From Actinomycetota bacterium (lineage in GTDB: Bacteria > Actinomycetota > Acidimicrobiia > Acidimicrobiales > Ilumatobacteraceae): 64,000 nucleotides of DNA. The stretch lies in contig JAPLAA010000126.1 of NCBI GenBank assembly GCA_026393475.1, positions 1-64,000 on the forward strand, given 5' to 3'. The notes beneath the pieces are model-generated. The model was not told the origin of the DNA. It was given only the letters and a program-made list of their open reading frames with translations, and did not search any database. The translations under genes and the position numbers were made by a program. Numbering within the stretch: the stretch's first letter is position 1; each line of letters starts with the position of its first letter. Shown piece by piece: positions 25,756 through 33,609 of this stretch.

Positions 25756-26691
25756 ATGACCGACGCCCCACGCCCCCGACGCCTGCCCGCCCACGGGGCC
25801 GGCACCGTCGCCCTCGGCGATCGCACCGTCCACCGCCTCGGGTTCGGTGCGATGCAGATCACCGGCGACGGCGTGTGGGGGCCGCCCGCCGATCGCGACG
25901 AGGCGATCCGCGTGCTGCGCCGCGCCGTCGAGCTCGGCGTCGACCTCATCGACACCGCCGACTCCTACGGGCCCGACATCAGCGAGGAGCTGATCCGCGA
26001 GGCGCTGCACCCGTACCCCGAGCAGCTCGTCATCGCCACCAAGGCCGGCCTCGAGCGGCCGGGACCGGGGGAGTGGCGCACCGACTGCCGCCCCGAGCGC
26101 CTGACGTCGCAGTGCGAGGGGAGCCTCCGCAAGCTCGGCGTCGAGCGCATCGACCTGTTCCAGCTCCACCGGATCGATCCGGCGGTCCCGTTCGCCGACC
26201 AGCTCGGCGCGCTCGTCGAGCTGCAGCAGGCCGGCAAGATCGCCCACATCGGGTTGAGCGAGGTGACCGTCGAGCAGCTCGTCGATGCGGGCACCATGGC
26301 CACGATCGTGTCGGTGCAGAACATGTACAACCTGGTCAACCGAGGTGCCGAGGCGCTCGTCGACCACTGCGAACGCGAAGGCATCGCGTTCATCCCGTGG
26401 ATCCCACTCGGCAGCGGTTCGCTGAGCAGGCCCGGCGGCCCGCTCGACACCGTCGCCTCCCGGTTGCGGGTCACGCCCGCCCAGGTGGCGCTCGCGTGGC
26501 TGCTCGAACGTTCACCGGTGATGCTGCCGATCCCCGGCACCTCGTCGGTCGCGCACCTCGAGAGCAACGTCGGCGCGGCCGCGGTGCGGCTGATCGACGC
26601 GGATCTCGAGGCGATCGACTCGGCGGTCGGGGGCTCGTTCGTGAACCGCGGGATGCGCTCGATGCGCAAGCTGCTCAACCGGCGACGCTGA
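25756..26691 (+). CDS. Aldo/keto reductase family protein
   Basis: A 311-residue NADPH-dependent oxidoreductase of the AKR superfamily. The barrel is recognisable by [18 protein letters not shown], then [20 protein letters not shown] with the catalytic Asp and Tyr, [10 protein letters not shown] with the Lys and [12 protein letters not shown] with the His. [20 protein letters not shown] forms the cofactor end. ATG 25756 follows GGGGAG. The substrate is unknown. Its 3' end overlaps the convergent Mo enzyme gene by 17 nt, so the two transcripts are antisense at their ends. Confidence 0.92.
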   Translation: MTDAPRPRRLPAHGAGTVALGDRTVHRLGFGAMQITGDGVWGPPADRDEAIRVLRRAVELGVDLIDTADSYGPDISEELIREALHPYPEQLVIATKAGLERPGPGEWRTDCRPERLTSQCEGSLRKLGVERIDLFQLHRIDPAVPFADQLGALVELQQAGKIAHIGLSEVTVEQLVDAGTMATIVSVQNMYNLVNRGAEALVDHCEREGIAFIPWIPLGSGSLSRPGGPLDTVASRLRVTPAQVALAWLLERSPVMLPIPGTSSVAHLESNVGAAAVRLIDADLEAIDSAVGGSFVNRGMRSMRKLLNRRR

Positions 26692-28330
26692 CCGTCCTCG
26701 TGTGCCACCCCGTGGCACCGTCGGGATCGGGGCGGCTGACCTCCTCGGTCTGGGTGTCGCCGTTCGCATCGGTGGCACGCACCTGGATGCGGTGCTCACC
26801 GGCGGACACCGACGTGGTGTCCCAGTCGTACCGCCACTGGCGCCACGAATCGATCGTCACGTCGGTGGCCAGGCTCGCCTCCTGCCAGTCGCCGTCGTCG
26901 ATGCGCACCTCCACCTTGGCCACGCCGCGCTGCTGCGCCCACGCGATGCCGGCGATCGGCACGGTGCCGCGCGGCACCTCCTCGCCTCGGTCGGGCACGT
27001 CGATGCGCGACTGGGTCTTGATCGGTGCATCGCGCGACCAGCCGCGAGGGATCCAGTAGCCGACCGCCTCGTCCCACGTGGTCAGGTCGAGCCGGCTCAG
27101 CCACTTCGTGGCGCTCACGTAGCCGTACAAGCCGGGCACGATCATGCGGGCCGGGAAGCCGTGCTGGAGCGGCAACGGCTCGCCGTTCATGCCGATCGCG
27201 ATCATCGCGTCGCGGCCGTCGAGAGCGGCTTCGATCGGGAAGCCGCACGTCCAGCCGTCGACCGACGTGCCGAACACCTGCTCGGCCTCGGGTTGCACAC
27301 CGGCCTGCTCGAGCAGATCGCGCAACAGCACGCCCTGCCACACCGCGTTGCCGATCAGGTCGCCACCGACCTCGTTGGAGACGCAGGCGATCGTGATGAT
27401 CCGCTCCACCTGCGGCAGCGCGAGCAGGTCGGCGTAGGTGAGCGTGATCGGCGTGTTCACGCGGCCGCCGATCTCCATCGACCAGGTGTCGAGACGGATG
27501 CGCGGCACCGACAGCGCCGTGTCGATCAGGTAGAAGTCGTCGTTCGGGGTGAGGTACGGCGTGACCGGGCTGAGCGTCGCGTCGGCCGGCACCTCGGGCG
27601 CGGTCGACATCACTTCGGCGTCGGCCAGCGTCGGGTCGTCGAGCACCTCGGGCAGGGTGTCGGGCGCCGCCGAGCGGATGCGGTCGATGCGGTCGTTCTC
27701 GAGCTTGCGGGCGGCGGCCGTCGCGATGATCGCCGTGCCGGCGACGGCACCGGAGGTGGTGACGAAGCGGCGCCGGTCGAAGCCGTTGCGGGCGCGGGTC
27801 GGCGTGCTCGGCACGTCGCTGGCGGGGTCGTCGGCCCGTACGAGTCGCACGAGGTACCAGATCACCGCGCTGCCCACGACGGCGCCGAGCGCAGCCGGCA
27901 CACCGGCGGACACCGACTGGTTGGGTCGGCCGGCAGCGACGATGCCGCCGACCAGGCCGAACACCACCATGGCCGCCGGGCCGACGAGCGGCCGTCGGCG
28001 GGCGAGTGCGCCGACGACGAGGCTCAGCGCGGCGATCACGGTGACGATGCCGACCCGCAGGGCGAGCTTGTCGTTGGTGCCGAACAGGTCGATGGCGAGC
28101 GTCTTCAACCATTTCGGGGTGTGGTCGATGAACTCGCTCCCCACGGCGTTCAAGGGGGAGTCGACGTCCATGATCGCGGCGATGACGAGGCCGGTGGCGA
28201 TGGCCGCGGCGCCGGCGAGGAACCCGCTGAGCGGGCCCGCCCAGCGGGGGGCCGGCGATGCCTGTCGGACGGGAGCGGTTGGGTCGATCTCGGGCGGATC
28301 GATCGCAGGGGGATCGAGCTGGATGGTCAT
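26675..28330 (-). CDS. Membrane-anchored molybdopterin (sulfite oxidase family) oxidoreductase
   Basis: A 551-residue protein. The first 165 residues hold about four membrane helices (for example [20 protein letters not shown] and [18 protein letters not shown]). A twin-arginine-like [16 protein letters not shown] precedes a fifth hydrophobic stretch. The outer part is the sulfite oxidase fold: [20 protein letters not shown] with the Mo-ligand Cys, [20 protein letters not shown] and [21 protein letters not shown] Mo-co dimerisation Ig-like domain ends the protein. Possible substrates are sulfite or, by operon analogy with MsrP, methionine sulfoxide. ATG 28330 overlaps the kinase stop by four bases, so it is the last gene of the TCS3 operon. 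Confidence 0.88.
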   Translation of the reverse strand: MTIQLDPPAIDPPEIDPTAPVRQASPAPRWAGPLSGFLAGAAAIATGLVIAAIMDVDSPLNAVGSEFIDHTPKWLKTLAIDLFGTNDKLALRVGIVTVIAALSLVVGALARRRPLVGPAAMVVFGLVGGIVAAGRPNQSVSAGVPAALGAVVGSAVIWYLVRLVRADDPASDVPSTPTRARNGFDRRRFVTTSGAVAGTAIIATAAARKLENDRIDRIRSAAPDTLPEVLDDPTLADAEVMSTAPEVPADATLSPVTPYLTPNDDFYLIDTALSVPRIRLDTWSMEIGGRVNTPITLTYADLLALPQVERIITIACVSNEVGGDLIGNAVWQGVLLRDLLEQAGVQPEAEQVFGTSVDGWTCGFPIEAALDGRDAMIAIGMNGEPLPLQHGFPARMIVPGLYGYVSATKWLSRLDLTTWDEAVGYWIPRGWSRDAPIKTQSRIDVPDRGEEVPRGTVPIAGIAWAQQRGVAKVEVRIDDGDWQEASLATDVTIDSWRQWRYDWDTTSVSAGEHRIQVRATDANGDTQTEEVSRPDPDGATGWHTRTVSVAG

Positions 28331-29634
28331 GAGGCAGGTCCGTTCGCAGAGGGTGGTGCAGAGGGGGAGGCGGGGAGGCTGGTAAGGGTGGGGAGTGTGA
28401 CGTGGACGGTGCCGCCGGTGCCGTCGCCGAGCGAGATCCGACCGCCGTGCGCGGTGACGATCGCCTTGCAGATGGCGAGGCCGAGACCGGTGTTGCCGGT
28501 GCGGGCATTGCGCGACGGGTCGGCACGGCGGAACGGTTCGAACGCCTGCGCACGGAACTCGGCGGGGAAGCCGGGTCCGTCGTCGCGCACGGTCAGGTGC
28601 ACCTCGGTGCGGTTGGCGCCGACCAGGAGATCGACCCGACCACCGGTCGGGCTGTGGCGGATCGCGTTGTCGACCAGGTTGCGCACCACACGGGAGAGTT
28701 CGAGCGGGCTGCCGCTCACGTGGGCCGGGCCGTCGGCGCGCAGGCCGAGGGCGATCCCCTTCGCTGCCGCCAACGGTCCGAGCGCCTCGACGCACTCGTC
28801 GGCGAGCTCGGCCAGCGAGACGCGCTCGACGGTGGACGACACGTGCCCGGATTCGAGCCGTGAGAACTCGACCAGCTGATCGAGCATGCCGTCGATGGCG
28901 CGCACCTGTGCGAGCAGGGTGGCGGTCGCGGTCCTCGGGTCGGCGGTGACGCCGTCCTCGATGCTCTCGAGCGACGCCCGCATCGCTGCCAGCGGGGTGC
29001 GCAGATCGTGGCCCAAGCTGGTGAAGAGGTGCTGGCGAGCAGCGACCGCGGCCTCGCGCTCGGCCGCCGCGACGGCCAGCGACTCGACCATCGTGTCGAT
29101 CGCGGTCGCGGTGGTGCCGACCTCGTCGGCGCGCCGGATGCCGGTGCGCACGGTGAGGTCGCCATCGGCGACCTGGGCCGCCACCTGACCGAGCCGGTGC
29201 AGGTCGCGAGCGAGCGGACGGGTGAGCTGGCCGCCCACGATGAGGGCGATACCGGACGAGACGAGCAGCACCACGAGGAACAGTCGGTAGTCGCGGCTCG
29301 ACACGAACATCGCGTTCGAGGCCGCCGAAGACGACACCGCGCCGAGGGCGAGCGAGCACAGGGCGACCGTGAGCCCGACGCCGGCAACGCTCGCCCGGGT
29401 CGACACCCAGCGGGCGAGCAGCGGGGTCAACGCCGCGGCCAACAGCGCCGGGCCGACGATGACGAGCCACAGGCGGAATCGGTCGTCGGCGGCGGGTTGC
29501 ACGAGCAACTCCGCAAGGCCGATGGCGACGACCACGAGCACGCCGAGCGCCGTGAGGAGCCGCCGGGTGTTCCCCGGTGAGGAGGACCGCTCCGATGACG
29601 TCGTGTTGCTGCCGGTCGTGTTGCTGCCGGTCAT
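28327..29634 (-). CDS. Sensor histidine kinase (TCS3)
   Basis: A 435-residue kinase with about four N-terminal membrane segments between residues 25 and 136 and only short loops outside, so it may sense within or close to the membrane. HAMP (RPLARDLHRLGQVAAQVADG) is followed by the H-box LFTSLGHDLRTPLAAM with His209, N-box VRNLVDNAIRHSP, and the G boxes RDDGPGFPAE and GNTGLGLAICKAI. ATG 29634 overlaps the regulator stop (ATGA), and its own stop overlaps the Mo enzyme start. The regulator-kinase-Mo enzyme order resembles the E. coli hprRS/msrPQ locus in logic. Confidence 0.93.
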   Translation of the reverse strand: MTGSNTTGSNTTSSERSSSPGNTRRLLTALGVLVVVAIGLAELLVQPAADDRFRLWLVIVGPALLAAALTPLLARWVSTRASVAGVGLTVALCSLALGAVSSSAASNAMFVSSRDYRLFLVVLLVSSGIALIVGGQLTRPLARDLHRLGQVAAQVADGDLTVRTGIRRADEVGTTATAIDTMVESLAVAAAEREAAVAARQHLFTSLGHDLRTPLAAMRASLESIEDGVTADPRTATATLLAQVRAIDGMLDQLVEFSRLESGHVSSTVERVSLAELADECVEALGPLAAAKGIALGLRADGPAHVSGSPLELSRVVRNLVDNAIRHSPTGGRVDLLVGANRTEVHLTVRDDGPGFPAEFRAQAFEPFRRADPSRNARTGNTGLGLAICKAIVTAHGGRISLGDGTGGTVHVTLPTLTSLPASPSAPPSANGPAS

Positions 29635-30308
29635 GGTTCGAACCGGTAGCCGACGCCCCACACGGTGGCGATCCAACGGGGCTGCTCGGGGTCGCGCTCG
29701 ATCTTGTTGCGCACCCGGCGCACGTGGACGGTGACCGTCGCGGGATCCTGATAGTCGGGGGACGAGTCCCACACCGCCACGAGCAGCTGCGCCCGGGAGA
29801 ACACCTGCCGAGGATGGGAGGCGAGGTGGGCGAGCACGTCGAACTCCTTGGCGGTGAGCGCGACCACCTCGCCGGCCACCCGCACCTCGCGGGCGGCGAG
29901 GTCGATGCTCAGGTCGTCGAAGGTGAGCACTGCGGTGCCGGTGGGAGCGCCCGAGCGACGGAGCACGCTGCGCACCCTCGCCACCAGCTCGCGCGGCGAG
30001 AACGGCTTCACCACGTAGTCGTCGGCACCGAGCTCGAGGCCGAGCACACGGTCGGTCTCGTCGGTGCGGGCGGTGAGGAGGATGACCGGCACCCGGTTGC
30101 CGAGCTCGCGCAGCACGTCGAGGCCCGATCTGCCGGGCAGCATCACGTCGAGCACCACCAGGTCGGGTCGGAAGCTCTCGATCGCCGCGGCGACCTCGTC
30201 GCCGTCGCCGACCTCACGCACGACGTACCCGTCACGTTCGAGATAGCGCGCGACGACGTCGCGAACCGTCGGTTCGTCGTCCACCACGAGCACTCGTTGT
30301 GCGGCCAT
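29631..30308 (-). CDS. OmpR-family response regulator (TCS3)
   Basis: A 225-residue regulator. The receiver starts MAAQRVLVVDDEPTVRDVVA, with phospho-acceptor Asp54 (VVLDVMLPGRSG), ILLTARTDE and YVVKPFSPREL. The winged helix has VALTAKEFDVLAHLAS, TVTVHVRRVRNKIE and TVWGVGYRFEP. ATG 30308 is the start. It is the first gene of an overlapping operon with kinase and Mo enzyme and is divergent from the lipoprotein-thioredoxin-CcdA operon; a TTTCTCGG direct repeat lies between the two. Confidence 0.95.
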   Translation of the reverse strand: MAAQRVLVVDDEPTVRDVVARYLERDGYVVREVGDGDEVAAAIESFRPDLVVLDVMLPGRSGLDVLRELGNRVPVILLTARTDETDRVLGLELGADDYVVKPFSPRELVARVRSVLRRSGAPTGTAVLTFDDLSIDLAAREVRVAGEVVALTAKEFDVLAHLASHPRQVFSRAQLLVAVWDSSPDYQDPATVTVHVRRVRNKIERDPEQPRWIATVWGVGYRFEP

Positions 30309-30359
30309 GCAGGAACCATACGGAGCCGACCCCCTGGTTGGAAGCGGATCGACGGTGAG

Positions 30360-30378
30360 TTTCTCGGATGTTTCTCGG
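30360..30378. promoter_or_regulatory. 11-bp-spaced TTTCTCGG repeat, candidate TCS3 operator
   Basis: TTTCTCGG occurs at 30360-30367 and 30371-30378, exactly 11 bp apart, in the 164-nt divergent region. It is 52 nt from the regulator start and 95 nt from the lipoprotein start, so one site could control both operons. Confidence 0.5.
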
Positions 30379-30472
30379 GTGGTCCGTGGGTGGTCAGAAC
30401 CGTCGCGGAGGCTGGTCCCTGCACCGATCGGTGCCCCCGAACCACGTCATACGAACCATTTCAGGAGAACCC

Positions 30473-30793
30473 GTGAACATCAGCACCATGTCCCGATCGA
30501 CCCGTCGCCTCGCCGCCGGCAGCCTCCTCGCGCTCACCGCCGCCATCGGCCTCGCCGCCTGTGGCGACGACGAGCCCGCCCAGCAGATGGAGGAGCAGCC
30601 GCAGGAGCAGATGGAGGACTCAGGCTCCGACGTCATGACCGAGACGACCGAGGCGATGATGGAGGACGACGCGATGACCGAGTCGACCGAGGCCATGACC
30701 GATGAGTCGATGACCGAGTCGACGGAGGCCATGACCGACGAGTCGATGACGGAATCGACCGACGCGATGACCGAGGCGACCACGGCGCCATGA
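30473..30793 (+). CDS. Methionine-rich acidic lipoprotein
   Basis: A 106-residue lipoprotein. The signal peptide MNISTMSRSTRRLAAGSLLA ends at lipobox LAAC, with lipidated Cys30. The mature chain of 77 residues contains 11 Met and otherwise almost only Glu, Asp, Thr, Ser, Ala and Gln, with no aromatic residue and no other Cys. The unit MTESTEAMTDES occurs twice, followed by a degenerate third copy. Such a chain is probably disordered. I infer an exposed sacrificial methionine pool, as in Met-rich peptides paired with Mo-dependent methionine sulfoxide reductases; metal binding through thioethers is an alternative. GTG 30473 follows AGGAG. The ATGA overlap couples it to the thioredoxin gene. Confidence 0.75.
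   Translation: MNISTMSRSTRRLAAGSLLALTAAIGLAACGDDEPAQQMEEQPQEQMEDSGSDVMTETTEAMMEDDAMTESTEAMTDESMTESTEAMTDESMTESTDAMTEATTAP
30674..30775 (+). repeat. 36-nt tandem repeats coding the Met-rich unit
   Basis: Two near-identical 36-nt units (30674-30709 and 30710-30745) and a partial third (from 30746) encode MTESTEAMTDES. The third copy has diverged (gag to gaa, acg for acc). Copy number probably varies between strains. Confidence 0.85.
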
Positions 30794-31434
30794 GCCGTGC
30801 CCGCATCGGGCGGCGCGAAGCGCTCGCGATGGGAACGCTCGGTGCCGCCGGCGCCGCGATCGTCGTGTCCCGTCGAACCGCCCCGGCGTCGGTCGACGCG
30901 GCGGCCGGTGCGTCCACCGGCGTCGTCCGCAGCGCCGCCGATCTCCCCGTCCTCGCCACCGGCGGCGCGCCGTCGGTGGCCGGGGCATCGGGGTGGCTGA
31001 ACATCGACGACGGCCTCACCGACCCGCAGCGCGACGCCGACCTCGCCGGTCGCGTGGTGTTGTACGACTTCTGGACGTTCGGCTGCATCAACTGCCGGAA
31101 CACCCTCGGTCACACCACGGCCTGGCACGACCGCTACGCACCGGACGGCCTCGTGCTGTTGTCGATCCACACCCCCGAGTTCGACTACGAACGCGACCCC
31201 GACGCGGTCGCCGAGTTCGTCGCCGACGAAGGGATCCGCTATCCGGTGGCGCTCGACCCCGACAAGGTGATCTGGCGCCGCTGGGCAAACCGGTACTGGC
31301 CCGCGTTCTACCTCTACGACGCCGACGCGGCCCTCCGCCGCCGGCATTTCGGCGAGGGAAGGTACGACGAGATGGAGGACGCCGTGCGCGCCCTGCTCGG
31401 CGTCGACCCGGCGAGCCCGCGCGTCGACGTGTGA
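30790..31434 (+). CDS. Tat-exported thioredoxin-like protein (DipZ C-terminal type)
   Basis: A 214-residue protein with a twin-arginine-type leader (GRREALAMGTLGAAGAAIVV) and a TlpA/thioredoxin fold. The active site is FWTFGCINCRNTL, a CINC pair as in mycobacterial DipZ, followed by GLVLLSIHTPEFDYERDP and RYWPAFYLYDADA with the cis-Pro region. It should act outside the membrane as a reductant fed by CcdA, which follows with a four-base overlap. DipZ fuses CcdA and such a domain; here they are separate genes. Candidate targets are oxidised envelope proteins, possibly the redox partner of the Mo enzyme nearby. ATG 30790 overlaps the lipoprotein stop. Confidence 0.88.
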   Translation: MSRARIGRREALAMGTLGAAGAAIVVSRRTAPASVDAAAGASTGVVRSAADLPVLATGGAPSVAGASGWLNIDDGLTDPQRDADLAGRVVLYDFWTFGCINCRNTLGHTTAWHDRYAPDGLVLLSIHTPEFDYERDPDAVAEFVADEGIRYPVALDPDKVIWRRWANRYWPAFYLYDADAALRRRHFGEGRYDEMEDAVRALLGVDPASPRVDV

Positions 31435-32105
31435 ACGAGCTCGTCGCGATCGTGGCGCTGTTCGGTGCCGGGATCACGGCGACGCTCAGCCCGTGCGTGC
31501 TGCCGCTGGTGCCCGGCATCGTCGGCGTCCTCACCGGCGCCGCCGATGTCGGTCACCGGGTGCGGGCGATGGCCGCGTTCGCCGCGGGAGCCATCACCGT
31601 GTTCGCCGTGCTCGGTGTCGCCGTCGGGGGCATCGGTGCCCTCGGCGTCCGGTCGGGGAGCGACCTGCAGCGCGTGGCCGGCGTGGTCCTCGTCGGGCTC
31701 GCCGTGATGTGGTTCGCCGCGCAGCGAGGCATGACCGTGCCGTCGGCGCGCCTGGTGCGGGTGTTGCCCGACTCGCCCCTCGCTCGGGCACTCGCCCTCG
31801 GCGTCGGGTGCGGCGCCGCCTGGACCCCGTGCGCCGGCCCGCTGCTGGGCGCGGCCCTCACGGCAGCGGGCGCAGCGAGCGGCACCGGCGGTGTCGCCCG
31901 CGCGACGGTGCTCCTCGTCGCCTACGCCGCCGGCGTGCTGGTCCCCTTCATCGCCCTCGCCGCGCTCGGGCTGCGCCGCGTGCCCGACGCGTTCCGTACC
32001 GCCGGCAGGGTGCTCGCACCGATGAGCGCGGTCGTGATGCTCTTGCTCGGGGTGGCGCTCGCCACGGGCTGGTACGGGGCGCTGGTGAGCCGACTGGTGG
32101 CCTGA
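31431..32105 (+). CDS. CcdA-family thiol-disulfide electron transporter
   Basis: A 224-residue membrane protein with six predicted helices. The two redox Cys sit in conserved ITATLSPCVLPLVPG (helix 1) and GAAWTPCAGPLLGAALTA (helix 4). It carries electrons from cytoplasmic thioredoxin to an exported partner, here surely the overlapping thioredoxin-like protein. No cytochrome c assembly genes are adjacent, so a role in envelope thiol redox is favoured. GTG 31431 overlaps the upstream stop. A strong hairpin follows at 32111-32138. Confidence 0.92.
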   Translation: MNELVAIVALFGAGITATLSPCVLPLVPGIVGVLTGAADVGHRVRAMAAFAAGAITVFAVLGVAVGGIGALGVRSGSDLQRVAGVVLVGLAVMWFAAQRGMTVPSARLVRVLPDSPLARALALGVGCGAAWTPCAGPLLGAALTAAGAASGTGGVARATVLLVAYAAGVLVPFIALAALGLRRVPDAFRTAGRVLAPMSAVVMLLLGVALATGWYGALVSRLVA

Positions 32106-32110
32106 CGCGA

Positions 32111-32138
32111 CGAGACCCGCCCGAGCGGGCGGGTCTCG
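32111..32138. terminator. Perfect 13-bp hairpin between ccdA-like and gltA
   Basis: CGAGACCCGCCCG and CGGGCGGGTCTCG flank AG: a 28-nt perfect hairpin 5 nt after the CcdA stop and 30 nt from the end of the convergent citrate synthase gene. Serves both directions; no U-tract. Confidence 0.85.
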
Positions 32139-32168
32139 ATCAGGATCGGTGCGAGCCGGGAGCCGGGA

Positions 32169-33437
32169 TCAGCGAGCGCTGAGCGGCACGTAGTCGCGGG
32201 TGTCGGGGCCGGCGTACCACTGGCGAGGACGGCTGATCTTCTGGTCCTTGTCCTCGAGCAGCTCCTGCCAGTGCGCCAACCAGCCGACGGTGCGGGGGAT
32301 GGCGAACAGCACGGTGAACATGGCCACCGGGAAGCCGAGTGCCTGGTAGATGAGGCCCGAGTAGAAGTCGACGTTCGGGTACAGCTTGCGGTCGACGAAG
32401 TACGGATCGCTGAGCGCGGTCTCCTCGAGCTTGAGGGCGATGTCGAGCAGCGGGTTCTTGCCCGTCACCTCGAACACGTCGTACGCGGTCTTCTTGATGA
32501 TCGTGGCCCGCGGGTCGTAGTTCTTGTAGACGCGGTGGCCGAAACCCATGAGCCGGCTGCCCTTGCCGCTCTTCACCTCGTCGATGAAGGCCGGCACGTT
32601 CTCGATCGAGCCGATGTCGGCGAGCATGCGCACGACGGCCTCGTTGGCGCCACCGTGGAGCGGGCCGTAGAGGGCCGACGCCGCAGCAGCGGCCGACGTG
32701 TACGGATCGGCATGGCTGGAGCCGACGACTCGCATCGCCGTGGTGCCGCAGTTCTGCTCGTGATCGGCGTGGAGGATGAACAGCACGTCCATGGCCCGCT
32801 CGAGGCGGGGATCGACCTCGTACTCGCCGACCTTCCACATCATGTTGAGGAAGTTGGCAGGGAAGCTGAGGTCGTTGTTCGGGTACACGAACGGCAGACC
32901 GACCGAGAAGCGGTACGCCATCGCGGCGAGCGTCGGGGTCTTGGCCACGAGGCGCAGGATCTGCTTGTCGCGGCTCTCCTTGGAGTGGATGTCCTTGGCG
33001 TCGTTGTAGAACGTGCCGAGGGCGGCCAGCGAGCTGACGAACATGCCCATCGGGTGGGCGTCGTAGTGGAAGCCATCGACGAAGCGCTTGCGCATGTTCT
33101 CGTGGATGAACGTGTGGTGGACCACGTCGTGGGTCCAGGTGTCGAGCTGCGCCGGGGTGGGCAATTCGCCGTTGAGCAGCAGGTAGGCGACCTCGAGGTA
33201 GGTGCTCTTCTCGGCCAGCTGCTCGATCGGGTAGCCGCGGTAGCGGAGGATGCCCGCATCACCGTCGAGATACGTGATCGCGCTCTTGCACGCCGCGGTC
33301 TGCATGTAGGCAGGGTCGTAGATGTACAGCGACGGATCGAGCTCGCGGACCGCGGAGGCCGGGAAGACGCCGTCGGTGATCGGGACGGTCACGGTCTTGC
33401 CGGTGCGGTCGTCGGTGATGGTGATGGTGTCGGGCAC
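32169..33437 (-). CDS. gltA: Citrate synthase
   Basis: A 422-residue enzyme condensing acetyl-CoA and oxaloacetate at the entry of the TCA cycle. Catalytic segments: ALYGPLHGGANEAVVRML with the first His, LMGFGHRVYKNYDPRA with the second, and FTVLFAIPRTVGWLAHWQE near the C-terminus. The N-terminal beta domain (TITITDDRTGKTVTVPITDG) is typical of hexameric type citrate synthases, which in proteobacteria are NADH-sensitive. GTG 33437 is preferred because GAGGGAGC lies just upstream; a longer start would enter sequence without coding character. Monocistronic between two hairpins. Confidence 0.96.
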   Translation of the reverse strand: MPDTITITDDRTGKTVTVPITDGVFPASAVRELDPSLYIYDPAYMQTAACKSAITYLDGDAGILRYRGYPIEQLAEKSTYLEVAYLLLNGELPTPAQLDTWTHDVVHHTFIHENMRKRFVDGFHYDAHPMGMFVSSLAALGTFYNDAKDIHSKESRDKQILRLVAKTPTLAAMAYRFSVGLPFVYPNNDLSFPANFLNMMWKVGEYEVDPRLERAMDVLFILHADHEQNCGTTAMRVVGSSHADPYTSAAAAASALYGPLHGGANEAVVRMLADIGSIENVPAFIDEVKSGKGSRLMGFGHRVYKNYDPRATIIKKTAYDVFEVTGKNPLLDIALKLEETALSDPYFVDRKLYPNVDFYSGLIYQALGFPVAMFTVLFAIPRTVGWLAHWQELLEDKDQKISRPRQWYAGPDTRDYVPLSAR

Positions 33438-33587
33438 GTTGCTCCCTCGAAGACACGGATGTGGTTGCGGGGCTTTCTCCCCGGCGGGTGACACTAGCGG
33501 CGGTTCGCTCCGGCCCGCAGAACCGAGAACCGATCCGTGGCACCGTCCCCCGCCTGCCCGTCGACCGTCCGGACGAGCGGCGTCGCT

Positions 33588-33605
33588 CGCCCGCAGGTGC
33601 GGGCG
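33588..33605 (-). terminator. Hairpin after acyl-CoA carboxylase gene
   Basis: CGCCCGC / GCGGGCG with the loop AGGT, 4 nt after the stop at 33610; a smaller hairpin (GAGCG-GCGT-CGCTC) lies next to it. The remaining 150 nt up to the citrate synthase start show no gene. Confidence 0.55.
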
Positions 33606-33609
33606 GATC

